Part shown: piece after piece, positions 24,950 to 36,640 of the stretch | Layout of the letters: every line of letters begins with the position of its first letter | Numbering within the stretch: the stretch's first letter is position 1 | Position numbers and translations under genes: made by a program | Assembly: GCF_036323735.1 (NCBI RefSeq) | Contig: NW_026947402.1 | Location: 1-64,000 of the forward strand | Source of the DNA: Rattus norvegicus | Taxonomy: Eukaryota > Chordata > Mammalia > Rodentia > Muridae | DNA length: 64,000 nt | Reading direction: 5' to 3' | The notes under the pieces: generated by a model | Databases searched by the model: none | The model's input: the letters and a program-made list of their open reading frames with translations, nothing else | What the model was told of the DNA's origin: nothing

Positions 24950-26275
24950 TCGGTTATGAGGCTCCAAGACACATCACTGCACCACAGATGGCCTCTGGTT
25001 AGAGGGATCTACCATGTTGTAAGTGTCGCTTGACCGCACAGTGTCCTAAGCACCCCTTGCCCTTTCCATTCATGTTGCTCCTTCCCGAATCCCTTGTCTT
25101 GGCCCCTGACAGTGGGCACAATAGCAGATAGCACTCTGGACACAAAGGAAGAGATTCGACAGGGTTCCTCCTCATTCAGAAAGCTTGGATGATCGCCCCA
25201 CAACTACAAGCAGAAATGACAAGTGAAGCAGCTCCTGACTGCCTGGTGCAGACCTCGCGACTGCCCCTTGCAGAACTCGCTACTGCCCCATGCAGACCTC
25301 GCTACTTCCCTGTGCAAACTCGAGGACAGCTCCTCTCGAGCTTTGGATGTTTCCTGAGATCAATGGTCACTCGAGATTTCCCTGCTTTGCCTTCCGGACT
25401 TGTCCACAGTTCTCGGAAGATAGAGAGACATACTCAAAGGATACAGCTCAACTGATGCTTACCATGACTCACCACTGGCAAGTACATTCACTGCCCCTTC
25501 ACATGGTAGTAGCCCATTCGACATTTCTTGTTCAATTTCCTTAAAGACTAAACGACCAGATGTGAGGAGAGAGGCCAGCGACCCTCATCCCGGACTTCAC
25601 CCTCTGACCATGCACCAACGATTTCTCAGCCTCCACGGCCTGGGAACCCTTCAGTGTCCCCCAAGATGACAACAACACCTGAGTGCAACAGTGGAATCAG
25701 TTGAAGGATTCCCAGCCTCCACAGCCTGGAAGCCCATTCAGTGTCCCCCAAGATGATTATAACACCTGACTCCAATGGGGGAAGCATTTTAAGGGTTCCC
25801 AGCCTCCACAGCCTGGAAGACCTTCAGTGTCCCCCAAGTGGATTATAACTTCCTACAACAGTGGGGGAAGCAATTGAACACCAGAGACCCGAGCGACTTT
25901 GCACCTCCCGGACTACTTAGAAGGGCTCGGGACAAGTTCAGATGCCCAAAACCCTATGAAGATCAGAGATTCAAAAAACCTGATGCTCGTGTTACAGAAA
26001 ACCTGCAGAAACTCAAAGATCATATAAAGGCTTCAGTCAATAAGAGGGACCTAGACTCCAGAAGGGAACTGACAGAGAAGAAGAAATGGACAGTTCCACT
26101 TACTCTGAGGGTTTCTGAGGGCATGAGTAATACACTGACCAAGGATAGCAGATCACTGAGAAACCCACTGACTAGGGATATCAGAAGATCTGCTTTACAT
26201 CCTGCTACCCGAAAAGAGTGGCCTCATCTAAGTTCCCATTCTTGGTTCTTGGGAAGATGAAAAAAAAAAAAAAAG
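24950..26275 (+). pseudogene. Intronless, A-tailed retrocopy of an unrecognised repeat-containing transcript
   Basis: A GC-richer block, unlike its AT-rich surroundings, ending in 14 A at about 26261-26274. This fits a processed mRNA copy. It contains three direct repeats of 86-87 bases starting at 25627, 25713 and 25800; 87 bases equals 29 codons. Translated, the repeats share a core of the type ASTAW-x-PFSVPQDD-x-NT followed by QQW-x-QLK. Copies 1 and 2 each carry a TGA after the NT, and copy 1 is shifted by one base. The last 140 codons (25838-26260) are open, basic and hydrophilic, and end in FLGR just before the A tail. I do not recognise the protein. The 5' limit is a guess from the change in composition. 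Confidence 0.5.
25627..25880 (+). repeat. Three 86-87 bp tandem repeats
   Basis: Three consecutive copies, 85-90 percent alike by eye, with starts at 25627, 25713 and 25800. The 87-base spacing is a whole number of codons, so the repeat probably encoded a 29-residue unit in the parent protein. Confidence 0.85.
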
Positions 26276-26690
26276 TAAAGAAAAGAAAAGCGGGTTATGT
26301 CTACTGGGATTGAGGAACATGTGGACTAGGACGAGTTGGTAGCCAGAGTGCCTGTAACATCTACAAAACACAATACTGGAGAGAATAGTGAAAGACTCAA
26401 AGAATATCACACTGTGCCTGGGCCACTTTTTGCTGACTCTTATACTGACAAATTGGGACAGGTACTTTCCCCACACATTCCAGGTTGCCAACATCCTTCC
26501 CTATCTAGACATGGAGAACTTGGATCTCCCATTTTTCCCCAAGATGTTCCTACCCACCCAGGACTTTCCGGAAATAACCAAATGGTTCCAATGTTCTATA
26601 GGGTTATTCCACATTTGCCCAGGTGTCCAAAATTCCTCCCACAGATCCTGAAAGGAAAATCATACATTCTCCTCTTCCAGAGGGAGTATC
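26276..26690 (+). other. Unassigned stretch with a 125-codon open frame
   Basis: A + frame at 26336-26713 encodes a proline-rich, hydrophilic product whose last residues run into the adjoining L1 tail. A second open frame overlaps it (26388-26651). No family is recognised. It could belong to the retrocopy on its left, separated by the A/AAG-rich stretch, or be chance. The start codon has no supporting context. Confidence 0.3.
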
Positions 26691-27936
26691 TTTTTTTCTT
26701 CCATCTTTATTAAATTGAGTATTTCTTATTTCCATTTCAAATGTTATTCCCCTTCCAAGTTTGCCCATTAACATTTTCCTAGCCCCTCCCTCTCCCCTTC
26801 TATAGGGGTTTTCCTCTCCCGATCCACCCACACATTACTGCCCTTCTCCCAAAAATGCCATTCACTGGGGGTTCATTCTTGGGAGAACCAAAGACTTCCC
26901 CTTCCACTGGTGCCCCTAATAGGCATTCATTGATACCTGTGAATTTGGAGTTCAGGTCAGTTCATGTATAGGCTTGGGTAGTGGCTTAGTCGGTTGAACC
27001 TAGGTTTGGTTGGCATTTTTGTTCAGATGGGGTCTCAAGCCCATTAACTCTTTCAGGCCTTGCTCTGATTCCTTTAGCAGGGGTCGCATTCTCAGTACAG
27101 TGGATTGCTGCTGACATTTGCCTAAGTATTTGCTGTATTCTGGCTGTGTCTCTCAGGAGAGATCTACATTGGTTCCTATCACCCTGCATTTCATTGATTC
27201 ATCCTTTTTACCTAGTTTACTGGCTGTATATGTATGGGCCCCATGTGGGGCAGGCTCTGAGTGGGTGTTCTTTCTGCCTCTGTTCTACAATTTGCTTCCC
27301 TATTCCCTGACAAGGGTATTCTTGATCCCCTTTTAAAGAAGGAGTGAAGCATTCACATTTTGGTTCTGTGCATCTAGGGTAATTCGAGAATTTGAGCCAA
27401 TAGCACTTATCAATGAGTGCATACCATGTATGTGAATCTGTGATTGGATTACCTCACTCAGGATGATATTTCCAGTTCCATTCATTTGCCTAAGAATTTC
27501 ATAAAGACATTGTTTTTGACAGCTGAGTAATATTCCATTGTGTAGATGTACCACATTTTCTGTATCCATTTCTCTGTTGAAGGCATCTTGGTTCTTAGCT
27601 TCTGGCTATTATAAATAAGGCTGCTACGAAAATAGTGGAGCATGTGTCTTTGTTATATGAAGGGACATCTTTTGGGTATATGCCCGAGAGAGGTATAGCT
27701 GGGTTCTTAGGTAGTTCAATGTCCAATTTTCTGAGGAACATCCAGACTGATTTCCAGAATGGTTGGACCAGTCTGCAATCCCACCAACAATGGAGGAGTG
27801 TTCCTCTTTCTCCACTTCCTCGCCAGCATCTTTGTCACCTGAGTTTTTGATCGTAGCCATTCTAACTGGTTTGAGGTGAAATCTCAGTGTTGTTTTGATT
27901 TGCATTTCCCTTGTGTGTAAAGATGTTGAATATTTC
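26691..27936 (-). mobile_element. 5'-truncated L1 (ORF2 C-terminus plus 3' UTR)
   Basis: Minus-strand L1: A-rich end at 26691-26715, 3' UTR to about 27400, then the ORF2 C-terminus. ORF2 pieces at 27569-27333 and 27905-27624 carry the recognisable end of the protein with several frameshifts. It stops abruptly at about 27930, where the next L1 begins. It is more diverged than that neighbour. Confidence 0.88.
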
Positions 27937-28029
27937 TTTTTTTTTTTTTCATTTTCTTTTTTTTTTTTTTTTTTTTATTAACTTGAGTATTTCTTATATA
28001 CATTTCGAGTGTTATTCCCTTTCCCGGTT

Positions 28030-28112
28030 TCCGGGCAAACATCCCCCTCCCCCCTCCCCTTCCTTATGGGTGTTCCCCTCCCAACCCTCCCCCCATTGCC
28101 GCCCTCCCCCCA
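28030..28112 (-). repeat. G-rich polypurine tract of L1 3' UTR
   Basis: C-rich on the + strand, hence G-rich on the element's sense strand, with at least five runs of four or more G. It is a potential G-quadruplex and the same conserved element seen near 315-393. Confidence 0.75.
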
Positions 28113-28685
28113 TAGACTAGTTCACTGGGGGTTCAGTCTTAGCAGGACCCAGGGCTTCCCCTTCCACTGGTGCTCTTACTAGGATATTCATTGCTACCTA
28201 TGGGGTCAGAGTCCAGGGTCAGTCCATGTATAGTCTTTAGGTAGTGGCTTAGTCCCTGGAAGCTCTGGTTGCTTGGCATTGTTGTACTTTTGGGGTCTGG
28301 AGCCCCTTCAAGCTCTTCCAGTTCTTTCTCTGATTCCTTCAATAGGGGACCTATTCTCAGTTCAGTGGTTTGCTGCTGGCATTCGCCTCTATATTTGCTG
28401 TATTCTGGCTGTGTCTCTCAGGAGCGATCTACATCCGGCTCCTGTCGGTCTGCACTTCTTTGCTTCATCCATCTTGTCTAATTGGGTGGCTGTATATGTA
28501 TGGGCCACACGTGGGGCAGGCTCTGAATGGGTGTTCCTTCTGTGTCTGTTTTAATCTTTGCCTCTCCCTTCCCTGCCAAGGGTATTCTTTTTCCTCATTT
28601 AAAGAAGGAGTGAAGCATTCACATTTTGATCATCCGTCTTGAGTTTCGTTTGTTCTAGGGATCTAGGGTAATTCAAGCATTTGGG

Positions 28686-31600
28686 CTAATAGCCACTTAT
28701 CAATGAGTGCACACCATGTATGTCTTTCTGTGATTGGGTTAGCTCACTCAGGATGATATTTTCCAGTTCCAACCATTTGCCTACGAATTTCATAAACTCG
28801 TTGTTTTTGATAGCTGAGTAATATTCCATTGTGTAGATGTACCACATTTTCTGTATCCATTCCTCTGTTGAAGGGCATCTGGGTTCTTTCCAGTTTCTGG
28901 CTATTATAAATAAGGCTGCGATGAACATAGTGGAGCACGTGTCTCTTTTATATGTTGAGGCATCTTTTGGGTATATGCCCAAGAGAGGTATAGCTGGATC
29001 CTCAGGCAGTTCAATGTCCAATTTTCTGAGGAACCTCCAGACTGATTTCCAGAATGGTTTTACCAGTCTGCAATCCCACCAACAATGGAGGAGTGTTCCT
29101 CTTTCTCCACATCCTCGCCAGCATCTGCTGTCACCTGAGTTTTTGATCTTAGCCAATCGCACTGGTGTGAGGTGAAATCTCAGGGTTGTTTTGATTTGCA
29201 TTTCCCTTATGACTAAAGATGTTGAACATTTCTTTAGGTGTTTCTCAGCCATTCGGCATTCCTCAGCTGTGAATTCTTTGTTTAGCTCTGAACCCCATTT
29301 TTTAATAGGGTTATTTGTTTCCCTGCGGTCTAACTTCTTGAGTTCTTTGTATATTTTGGAAATAAGGCCTCTATCTGTTGTAGGATTGGTAAAGATCTTT
29401 TCCCAATCTGTTGGTTGCCGTTTTGTCCTAACCACAGTGTCCTTTGCCTTACAGAAGCTTTGCAGTTTTATGAGATCCCATTTGTCGATTCTTGATCTTA
29501 GAGCATAAGCCATTGGTGTTTTGTTCAGGAAATTTTTTCCAGTGCCCATGTGTTCCAGATGCTTCCCTAGTTTTTCTTCTATTAGTTTGAGTGTGTCTGG
29601 TTTGATGTGGAGGTCCTTGATCCACTTGGACTTAAGCTTTGTACAGGGTGATAAGCATGTATCGATCTGCATTCTTCTACATGTTGCCCTCCAGTTGAAC
29701 CAGCACCATTTGCTGAAAATGCTATCTTTTTTCCATTGGATGGTTTTGGCTCCTTTGTCAAAAATCAAGTGACCATAGGTGTGTGGGTTCATTTCTGGGT
29801 CTTCAATTCTATTCCATTGGTCTATCTGTCTGTCTCTGTACCAATGCCATGCAGTTTTTATCACTATTGCTCTGTAATACTGCTTGAGTTCAGGGATAGT
29901 GATTCCCCCTGAAGTCCTTTTATTGTTGAGGATAGCTTTAGCTATCCTGGGTTTTTTGTTATTCCAGATGAATTTGCAAATTGTTCTGTCTAACTCTTTG
30001 AAGAATTGGATTGGTATTTTGATGGGGATTGCATTGAATCTGTAGATTGCTTTTGGTAAAATGGCCATTTTTACCATATTAATCCTGCCAATCCATGAGC
30101 ATGGGAGATCTTTCCATCTTCTGAGGTCTTCTTCAATTTCTTTCCTCAGTGTCTTGAAGTTCTTATTGTACTGATCTTTTACTTGCTTGGTTAAAGTCAC
30201 ACCGAGGTACTTTATATTATTTGGGTCTATTATGAAGGGTGTCGTTTCTCTAATTTCTTTACAGCTTGTTTCTCTTTTGTATAGAGGAAGGCAACTGATT
30301 TATTTGAGTTAATTTTATACCCAGCCACTTTGCTGAAGTTGTTTATCAGCTTTAGTAGTTCTCTGGTGGAACTTTTGGGATCACTTAAATATACTATCAT
30401 GTCGTCTGCAAATAGTGATATTTTGACCTCTTCTTTTCCGATCTGTATCCCCTTGATCTCCTTTTGTTGTCTGATTGCTCTGGCTAGAACTTCAAGAACT
30501 ATATTGAATAAGTAGGGAGAGAGTGGGCAGCCTTGTCTAGTCCCTGATTTTAGTGGGATTGCTTCAAGTTTCTCTCCATTTAGTTTAATGTTAGCAACTG
30601 GTTTGCTGTATATGGCTTTTACTATGTTTAGGTATGGGCCTTGAATTCCTATTCTTTCCAGGACTTTTATCATGAAGGGGTGTTGAATTTTGTCAAATGC
30701 TTTTTCAGCATCTAATGAAATGATCATGTGGTTTTGTTCCTTTAGTTTGTTTATATAATGGATCACCTTGACGGTTTTCCGTATATTAAACCACCCCTGC
30801 ATGCCTGGGATGAAGCCTACTTGATCATGGTGGATGATTGTTTTGATGTGCTCTTGGATTCAGTTTGCCAGAAGTTTATTGAGTATTTTTGCGTCAATAT
30901 TCATAAGGGAAATTGGTCTGAAGTTCTCTTTCTTTGTTGGGTCTTTGTGTGGTTTAGGTATAAGAGTAATTGTAGATTCGTAGAAGGAATTCGGTAGTGA
31001 TCCATCTGTTTCAATTTTGTGGAATAGTTTGGGTAATATTGTTATGAGGTCTTCTATGAAGGTTTGATAGAATTCTGCACTAAACCTGTCTGGACTGGGC
31101 TCTTTTTGGTTGGGAGACCTTTAATGACTGCTTCTATTTCCCTAGGAGTTATGGGGTTGTTTAACTGGTTTATCTGTTCCTGATTTAACTTTGGTAACTG
31201 GTATCTGTCTAGGAAATTGTCCATTTCCTGTAGATTTTCAAGTTTTGTTGAATATAGGCTTTTATAGTAAGATCTGATGATTTTTTGAATTTCCTCTGAA
31301 TCTGTAGTTATGTCCCCGATTTCGTTTCTGATTTTGTTAATTTGGACATATTCTCTGTGTCCTCTCGTTAGTCTGGGTAAGGGTTTATCTTTCATGGTGA
31401 TTTTCTCAAAGAACCAACTTTGGTTCTGTTGATTCTTTCTATGGTCCTTTTCGTTTCTACTTGGTTGATTTCAGCTCTGAGTTTGATTATTTCCTGACTT
31501 CTACTCCTCCTGTGTGTATTTGCTTCTTTTTGTTCTAGAGCTTTTAGGTGTGCTGTCAAGCTGCTGACATATGCTCTTTCCTGTTTCTTTCTGCAGTAAC

Positions 31601-32564
31601 TCAGCGCTATGAGTTTTCCTCTTAGCACAGCTTTCATTGTGTCCCATACGTTTGGGTATGTTGTACCTTCATTTTCATTAAATTCTAAAAAGTCTTTAAT
31701 TTCTTTCTTTATTTCTTCCTTCACCAGGTTATCATTGAGTAGAGCATTGTTCACTTTCCAAGTATATGTGGGCATTCTTCCCTTAGTGTTATTGAAGACC
31801 AATTTTAGTCCGTGGTGGTCTGATAGCAGGCATGGGATTATTTCTATTTTTCTGTTCATGTTGAGGCCCGTTTTTTGACCAACTATATGGTCAATTTTGG
31901 AGAAAGTACCATGAGGAGCTGAGAAGAAGGTATATCCTTTTGCTTTGGGGTAGAATGTTCTATAAATATCTGTTAAGTCCATTTGGCTCATGAATTCTCT
32001 TAGTCTGTCTACGTCTCTATTTAATTTATCTTTCCGTGATGTGTCCATTGATGAGAGTGGGGTGGTGAAGTCTCCTACTATTATTGTGTGAGGGGCAATG
32101 TGTATTTTGAGCTTTAGTAAGGTTTCGTTTACGTATGTAGGTGCCCTTGTATCTGGGGCATACATATTTAGGATTGAGAGTTCATCCTAGTGGATTTTTC
32201 CTTTGATGAATATGAAGTGTCCTTCCTTATCTTTTTTGATGACTTTTAGTTGGAAATTGATTTTATTTGATATTAGAATGGCTACTCAAGCTTACTTCTT
32301 CTGACCATTTGCTTGGAAAGTTGTTTTCCAGCCTTTCACTCTGAGGTAGTGTCTGTCTTTTTCTCTGAAGTGTGTTTCCTGTAGGCAGCAGAATGCAGGG
32401 TCCTCGTTGCGTATCCAGTTTGTTAATCTATGTCTTTTTATTGGGGAGTTGAGGTCACTGATGTTGAGAGATATTAAGGAATAGTGATTATTGCTTCCTG
32501 TTATATTCATATTTGTATGTGAGGATATGTTTGTGTGCTTTTCTTCTCTTTGTTTTATTGCCAA
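28686..32564 (-). pseudogene. L1 ORF2 (endonuclease/reverse transcriptase), broken
   Basis: In intact elements ORF2 nicks target DNA and reverse-transcribes L1 RNA. The endonuclease part (32564-31392) keeps the LQETH and SDHHGL motifs. The reverse transcriptase part has GTRQGCPLSPYLFN and the catalytic FADD at 30412-30401. The C-terminus keeps the Cys/His segment near CWRGCGERGTLLHCWWDC. Inactivating changes on the minus strand are: TAA at 32294-32292, TGA at 32288-32286, TAG at 32189-32187, a frameshift near 31396, a one-base deletion near 31100, TGA at 30862-30860 and a one-base deletion near 30245. The last 504 codons (30200-28686) are uninterrupted. No functional protein is expected. Confidence 0.93.
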
Positions 32565-32569
32565 GTGGA

Positions 32570-33638
32570 TTAGTTTCTTGTTTCTTCTAGGGTATAGCTT
32601 GCCTCCTTATGTTGGGCTTTACCATTTATTATCCTTTGTAGTGCTGGATTTGTAGAAAGATATTGTGCAAATTTGGTTTTGTCATGGAATATCTTGGTTT
32701 CTCCATCTATGTTAATTGAGAGTTTTGTTTTATACAGTAACCTGGGCTGGCATTTATATACTCTTATTGTCCATATGACATCTGTCCAGGATCTTCTGGC
32801 TTTCATAGTTTCTGGCGAGAAGTCTGGTGTGATTCTGATAGGTCTGCCTTTATATGTTACTTGACCTTTTTCCCTTACTGCTTTTAATATTATTTCTTTA
32901 TTTTGTGAGTTTGGTTTTTTGAGTATTATGTGACGGGACGTGTTTCTTTTCTGGTCCAATCTATTTGGAGTTCTGTAGGATTCTTGTATGCCTATGGCAA
33001 TATCTTTTTTTAGGTTAGGGAAGTTTTCTTCTATGATTTTGTTGAAGATATTTACTGGTCTTTTGATCTGGGAGTCTTTACTCTCTTCTATACCTATTAA
33101 CCTTAAGTTTGATCCTCTCATTGAGTCCTGGATTTCCTGTATATTTTGGACCAGTAGCTTTTTCTGCTTTACATTATCTTTTTTGAGTTGAGTCAATGAT
33201 TTCTATGGAATCTTCTGCTCCTGAGATTCTCTCTTCCATCTCTTGTATTCTGTTGATGAAGCTTGTATCTACAGCTCCTTGTCTCTTCTTTTGGTTTTCT
33301 ATGTCCAGGGTTGTTTCTATGTCTATGTTCCATGTGTTCTTTCTTAATCGTTCTATTTCCATTTTTAATTCCTTCAACTGTTTGATTGTGTTTTCCTGCA
33401 ATTCTTTCAGGGATTTTTGTGCTACCTCTCTGTAGGCTTCTACTTGTTCTCTAAGGGAGTTCTTCACGTCTTTCTTGAAGTCCTCCATCATAATGATGAA
33501 ATATGATTTTGAAACTAGATCTTGCTTTTCTGGTGTGTTTGGATATTCCATGCTTGCTTTGGTGTGAGAATTTGGCTCCGATGATGCCATGTAGTCTTTG
33601 TTTCTGTTGCCTGGGTTCCTGTGCTTGCCTCTCGCCAT
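32570..33638 (-). pseudogene. L1 ORF1 (RNA-binding chaperone), frameshifted
   Basis: ORF1 protein coats L1 RNA as a trimer. The N-terminal part (33638-33174, 154 codons) starts MARGKHRNPGNRNKDY and contains a heptad-rich coiled coil. The C-terminal part (33196-32570, 208 codons) carries the RNA-recognition and C-terminal domains, including REKGQVTYKGRPIRITPDFS. The parts lie in different frames. An extended A run at 33184-33178 (minus strand) gives a single-base frameshift between them. ORF1 ends a few bases before the ORF2 start, as in other rodent L1s. Confidence 0.92.
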
Positions 33639-34335
33639 CAGATTATCTCTAGTGTTACTTTGTTCTGCTAATTTCTGACAGTGGCTAGACTGTCCTATAA
33701 GCCCATGTGTCAGGAGTGCTGTAGACCTGTTTTCCTGTTCTCTTTCAGCCAGTTATGGGGAAGAGTGTTCTGCTTTCGGGTGTGTAGTTATTCCTATCTA
33801 TAGTCCTTCAGCTGATCCTGTGGGTCTGTGTCTGGTGTTCACCAGGCACGTCACTTGCAGCAGAAAAGTTGGTCTTACCTGTGGTTCCGAGGCTCAAGTT
33901 TGCTCGTGGAGTGCTGCCTACGAACTCTCTGCAGCGGCAGCAACCAGGAAGATCTGCACCGCCTTTTCTGGGAGCCTCCGTGCACCAAGGTTCCAGATGG
34001 CACTTGGTGTTTTCCTCTGGTGTCAAGATGTGTGCAGAATGCAGTCTCTTCTGGTTTCCCAGGTGTGTCTGCCTCTCTGTAGGTCTAGCTCTCCCTCCCA
34101 TGGGATTTGCGTGCAGAGAACTGTTTATCCGGTCTCTCCCTTCAGGCACAGGGGTCCTGTCGCTCCTGGGCATTAACCCAAGGGAATCCAGAGTCAGTAT
34201 ACAGTTTCCTCTTGGGCCAGGGATGTGGCCAGGGGTGGGCAGTGTTGGTGGTCTCTTCCACTCTGCAGCCTCAGGAGGGCTCACCTGACCAGGCGGTGAG
34301 GTCTCTCTCCCATGAGGTTTGGGAGCAGAGAGCGC
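33639..34335 (-). promoter_or_regulatory. L1 5' UTR
   Basis: GC-richer region of about 700 bases immediately upstream of ORF1 on the minus strand. It is similar in wording to the 5' UTR at 47.3-48.3 kb and 62.2-63.0 kb. In rodent L1 this region holds the internal Pol II promoter. One minus-strand frame stays open through it (34389-33808), which I regard as incidental. Confidence 0.85.
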
Positions 34336-34345
34336 TATTATTTCT

Positions 34346-36085
34346 TTTATACATAATTTTTCATTTGATGTAAGTGCTATGCACCACATACATGCAATTA
34401 CCCCAGAATCCAGTCAAGGTTAGTGAATTCCACTTGGAACTGGGTTATCCTTTTGGTCCTATGTTAAGGTAATTTGAAAAAATGGATGAGCTATCTCTCC
34501 AGAACCTGCCCATGACTTTTGTCCTTCCTTTTGTACTGCATTAGTTGAACTTGAACAAACTCATTCAAAGAAAGAAGGTTTGTGAGAACTACAGAAATAC
34601 ATAAATGGCCCCTCCACTCCCATCCTCTCCCCTCCCCTTTCTCCCCCCCACCTCTCCTCTCCCTTCCTCTCCTCTCTCCTCCTTTCCATTTCCCTTCCTT
34701 CTAGAAAAAAAAAGAAATACATATAAGGAATAGGAATGCTTATTGTCTAAACTGCCAGTCATCCATGAGGGCATTAGTAGATGCACAATCATACCTTAGC
34801 ATCGCTTATTGCAAGGGTTGGAGCAGAACTGTCAATCTCATCCTGTGTTATGATGTAGATTAGACTCATCAGATTAAATTAAGAATTGAAAAAAATCTCC
34901 TGGGGTTGAAAGTGGTAAGGAAATCATGCTTATGTATCATAAATGCAGTGCTAAGAGCAGGATTCAATCTAGTCTGGAGGGATGCATCCTTCAGCACAGT
35001 CAACAGATCTTTGGAGAATGATTCAGTTCAAAACTGGGTATGGAGAAGGATTGTTGATATTGTTTTAGAAGACATCCCAACATTTAAAAAGTGTTTCTTT
35101 CAGATCAGTGAATGATTTTTGTAAAATAACTCATGGAATGAACTTTTGAGACCAACCATCAGCCTGAGAATTAATGTGTGAAAGAATAAATTCTGTGTTT
35201 TTCCAGACTGTTGCTTTCAAAGCAACAGCCAAACGTGTCCATCCTATGAATGATACATAGATATATACACATTATAGCAGTATGGGTACTGAGTTTCTTC
35301 AGGTTCATGAATGAGGTATTCAGCAGTTGACCTGGCTCAGAAATTAAGGAAATTTGTGCCAACTCTTGAGACCTGAGTTCCTTCCCCATGAGCCCCATGA
35401 TTGAAGAAAAGAACAAATTTCAGACAACTTGTCTCAGATTTTTTGTAGTTGTGGTTTCCTGGTCTTGATCTACAGAAGGAAGGGAATCTAGTTTTCCAAT
35501 TCTTGTTTATCCTATAATAATTCTTTCCAATGCACTCATGCAAATATATTACTGTGGATTTCATTGATAGGTTACTTTTGCTATTTGAATTCTGTTGCCA
35601 AGAACTCTAGGAAATAAGAAGCACTGTATCAAAGCATCATATGAAAATCATGCTAAGGGAATGTGGCCATTGGTAATTTGTAACTGAGCTGAAACACTTA
35701 CTAGACACAAACTGCTGTAAAAGGTCTTCTCTAGATTCCAGGTGTAGAAGCCGCTGTTCCCTAACAGAGAGTAGAGGATGAATCTCTTTGTACAGAGAAA
35801 AGGGATTTATCACAATGATCACAGTCTGTGGTCCACATAATTTAACAATGGATGGATATTTGTAAAGTCCAAGAATCCAGTAGTTGATAAGTCCACAAGC
35901 CTGGATGTCTCATCTGTTCATTATTATATGATTAAATCCTCAGTAAGCAGGTTCTATGGTATGTGAGGGTTTGGTAGGAATGTGAGTGTAAGCTAGAAAA
36001 AGTAAAAGTTTCTTTCTTCCATGTTTTCTATGGTCTTCAATTATAATGCATTGTTCAGAATACATTGAGATTACCATTTTTCAAT
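34346..36085. other. Unique stretch with a polypyrimidine tract
   Basis: No recognised gene. A C/T-only block of about 90 bases lies at 34609-34702. Small frames on both strands (for example 34906-35115 + and 35822-35637 -) look mildly coding-like, but I cannot link them to a family. Confidence 0.45.
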
Positions 36086-36640
36086 AGAACGTTCCTTTCA
36101 GGGAAACTGCAGCCTCACAACATGGCTCAGGAGTATGGGAACTGCAAGACCCAGTCTGGGAAGATGTTCCTATTCATCGAGCCCACCTACCAGTATTGCA
36201 AAAATACCCAAGAAATTCTCAATCAACTCCCTTTGAAACATGGTCTTCTGGGATTTGTAGACATCACAGCCACTAACAATACCAACTCAATTCAAGATTA
36301 CTTATAACAGCTCACTGGAGTGAAAATAGTTCCTAGGTCTTTAAGCTAATCAAAGATTTCATAGGCATACTCAGTGAACTAGTCTCCCTCCATCAGAATT
36401 GGGAGCTGATGACGTGGCTGAAGCAGATTGGAGCTCTGCTGTTATGAAAAGGATGGCAGTAAATCCCATGCTGACAGCTGTCATCCAGGCATGTGAAGGC
36501 CAGTGCACCTGAGAGTTTATGTGCATCATGGAGGAGGACAGTACTTTTTGTGACTTGGATTTTCAAAAAATTGACTTTTATTCTATTCCTCAGTGCTTAA
36601 ATATAATGCTGTTTGCATGAAACCATGGCGTAGGGAAACT
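36086..36640 (+). pseudogene. Glrx-ps: Glutaredoxin-1 processed pseudogene
   Basis: Glutaredoxin-1 is a small cytosolic thiol-disulfide oxidoreductase using glutathione. From the ATG at 36122 the frame reads MAQEYGNCK, later FIEPTYQYC and GLLGFVDITATN, then IQDYL before a stop at 36305-36307 (62 of about 107 codons). Recognisable but frameshifted C-terminal sequence continues to about 36447, where the normal end of the protein falls, and 3' UTR-like sequence follows. There are no introns. The catalytic CPYC has become YQYC, so the nucleophilic cysteine (residue 23) is lost. The 3' limit and poly(A) tail are not clear. This is a dead retrocopy. Confidence 0.88.

Larger units (their letters stand above)
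27937..34345 (-). mobile_element. Near full-length L1, inactivated
   Basis: In minus-strand order: 5' UTR (about 34335-33639), ORF1 (33638-32570), ORF2 (32564-28686), 3' UTR (28685-27979) and a long A-rich tail (T runs at 27937-27978). The total is about 6.4 kb, the usual size of a complete rodent L1. The 10-base string TATTTCTTTT occurs at the left edge near 27930 and again near 34338, a plausible target-site duplication. Both reading frames are broken. It lies exactly at the 5' edge of the older L1 to its left. Confidence 0.93.

Noticed and set aside
28837..29772. Row of + strand open frames of 83-112 codons in one frame
   Set aside because: They are exact antisense of L1 ORF2. The same antisense frames appear at 4560-4869, so they follow from ORF2 codon usage.
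35171..35822. Minus-strand frames with locally coding-like wording (for example LLHLESREDLLQQF)
   Set aside because: Short, split between frames and without a family I can name; kept only as unassigned sequence.
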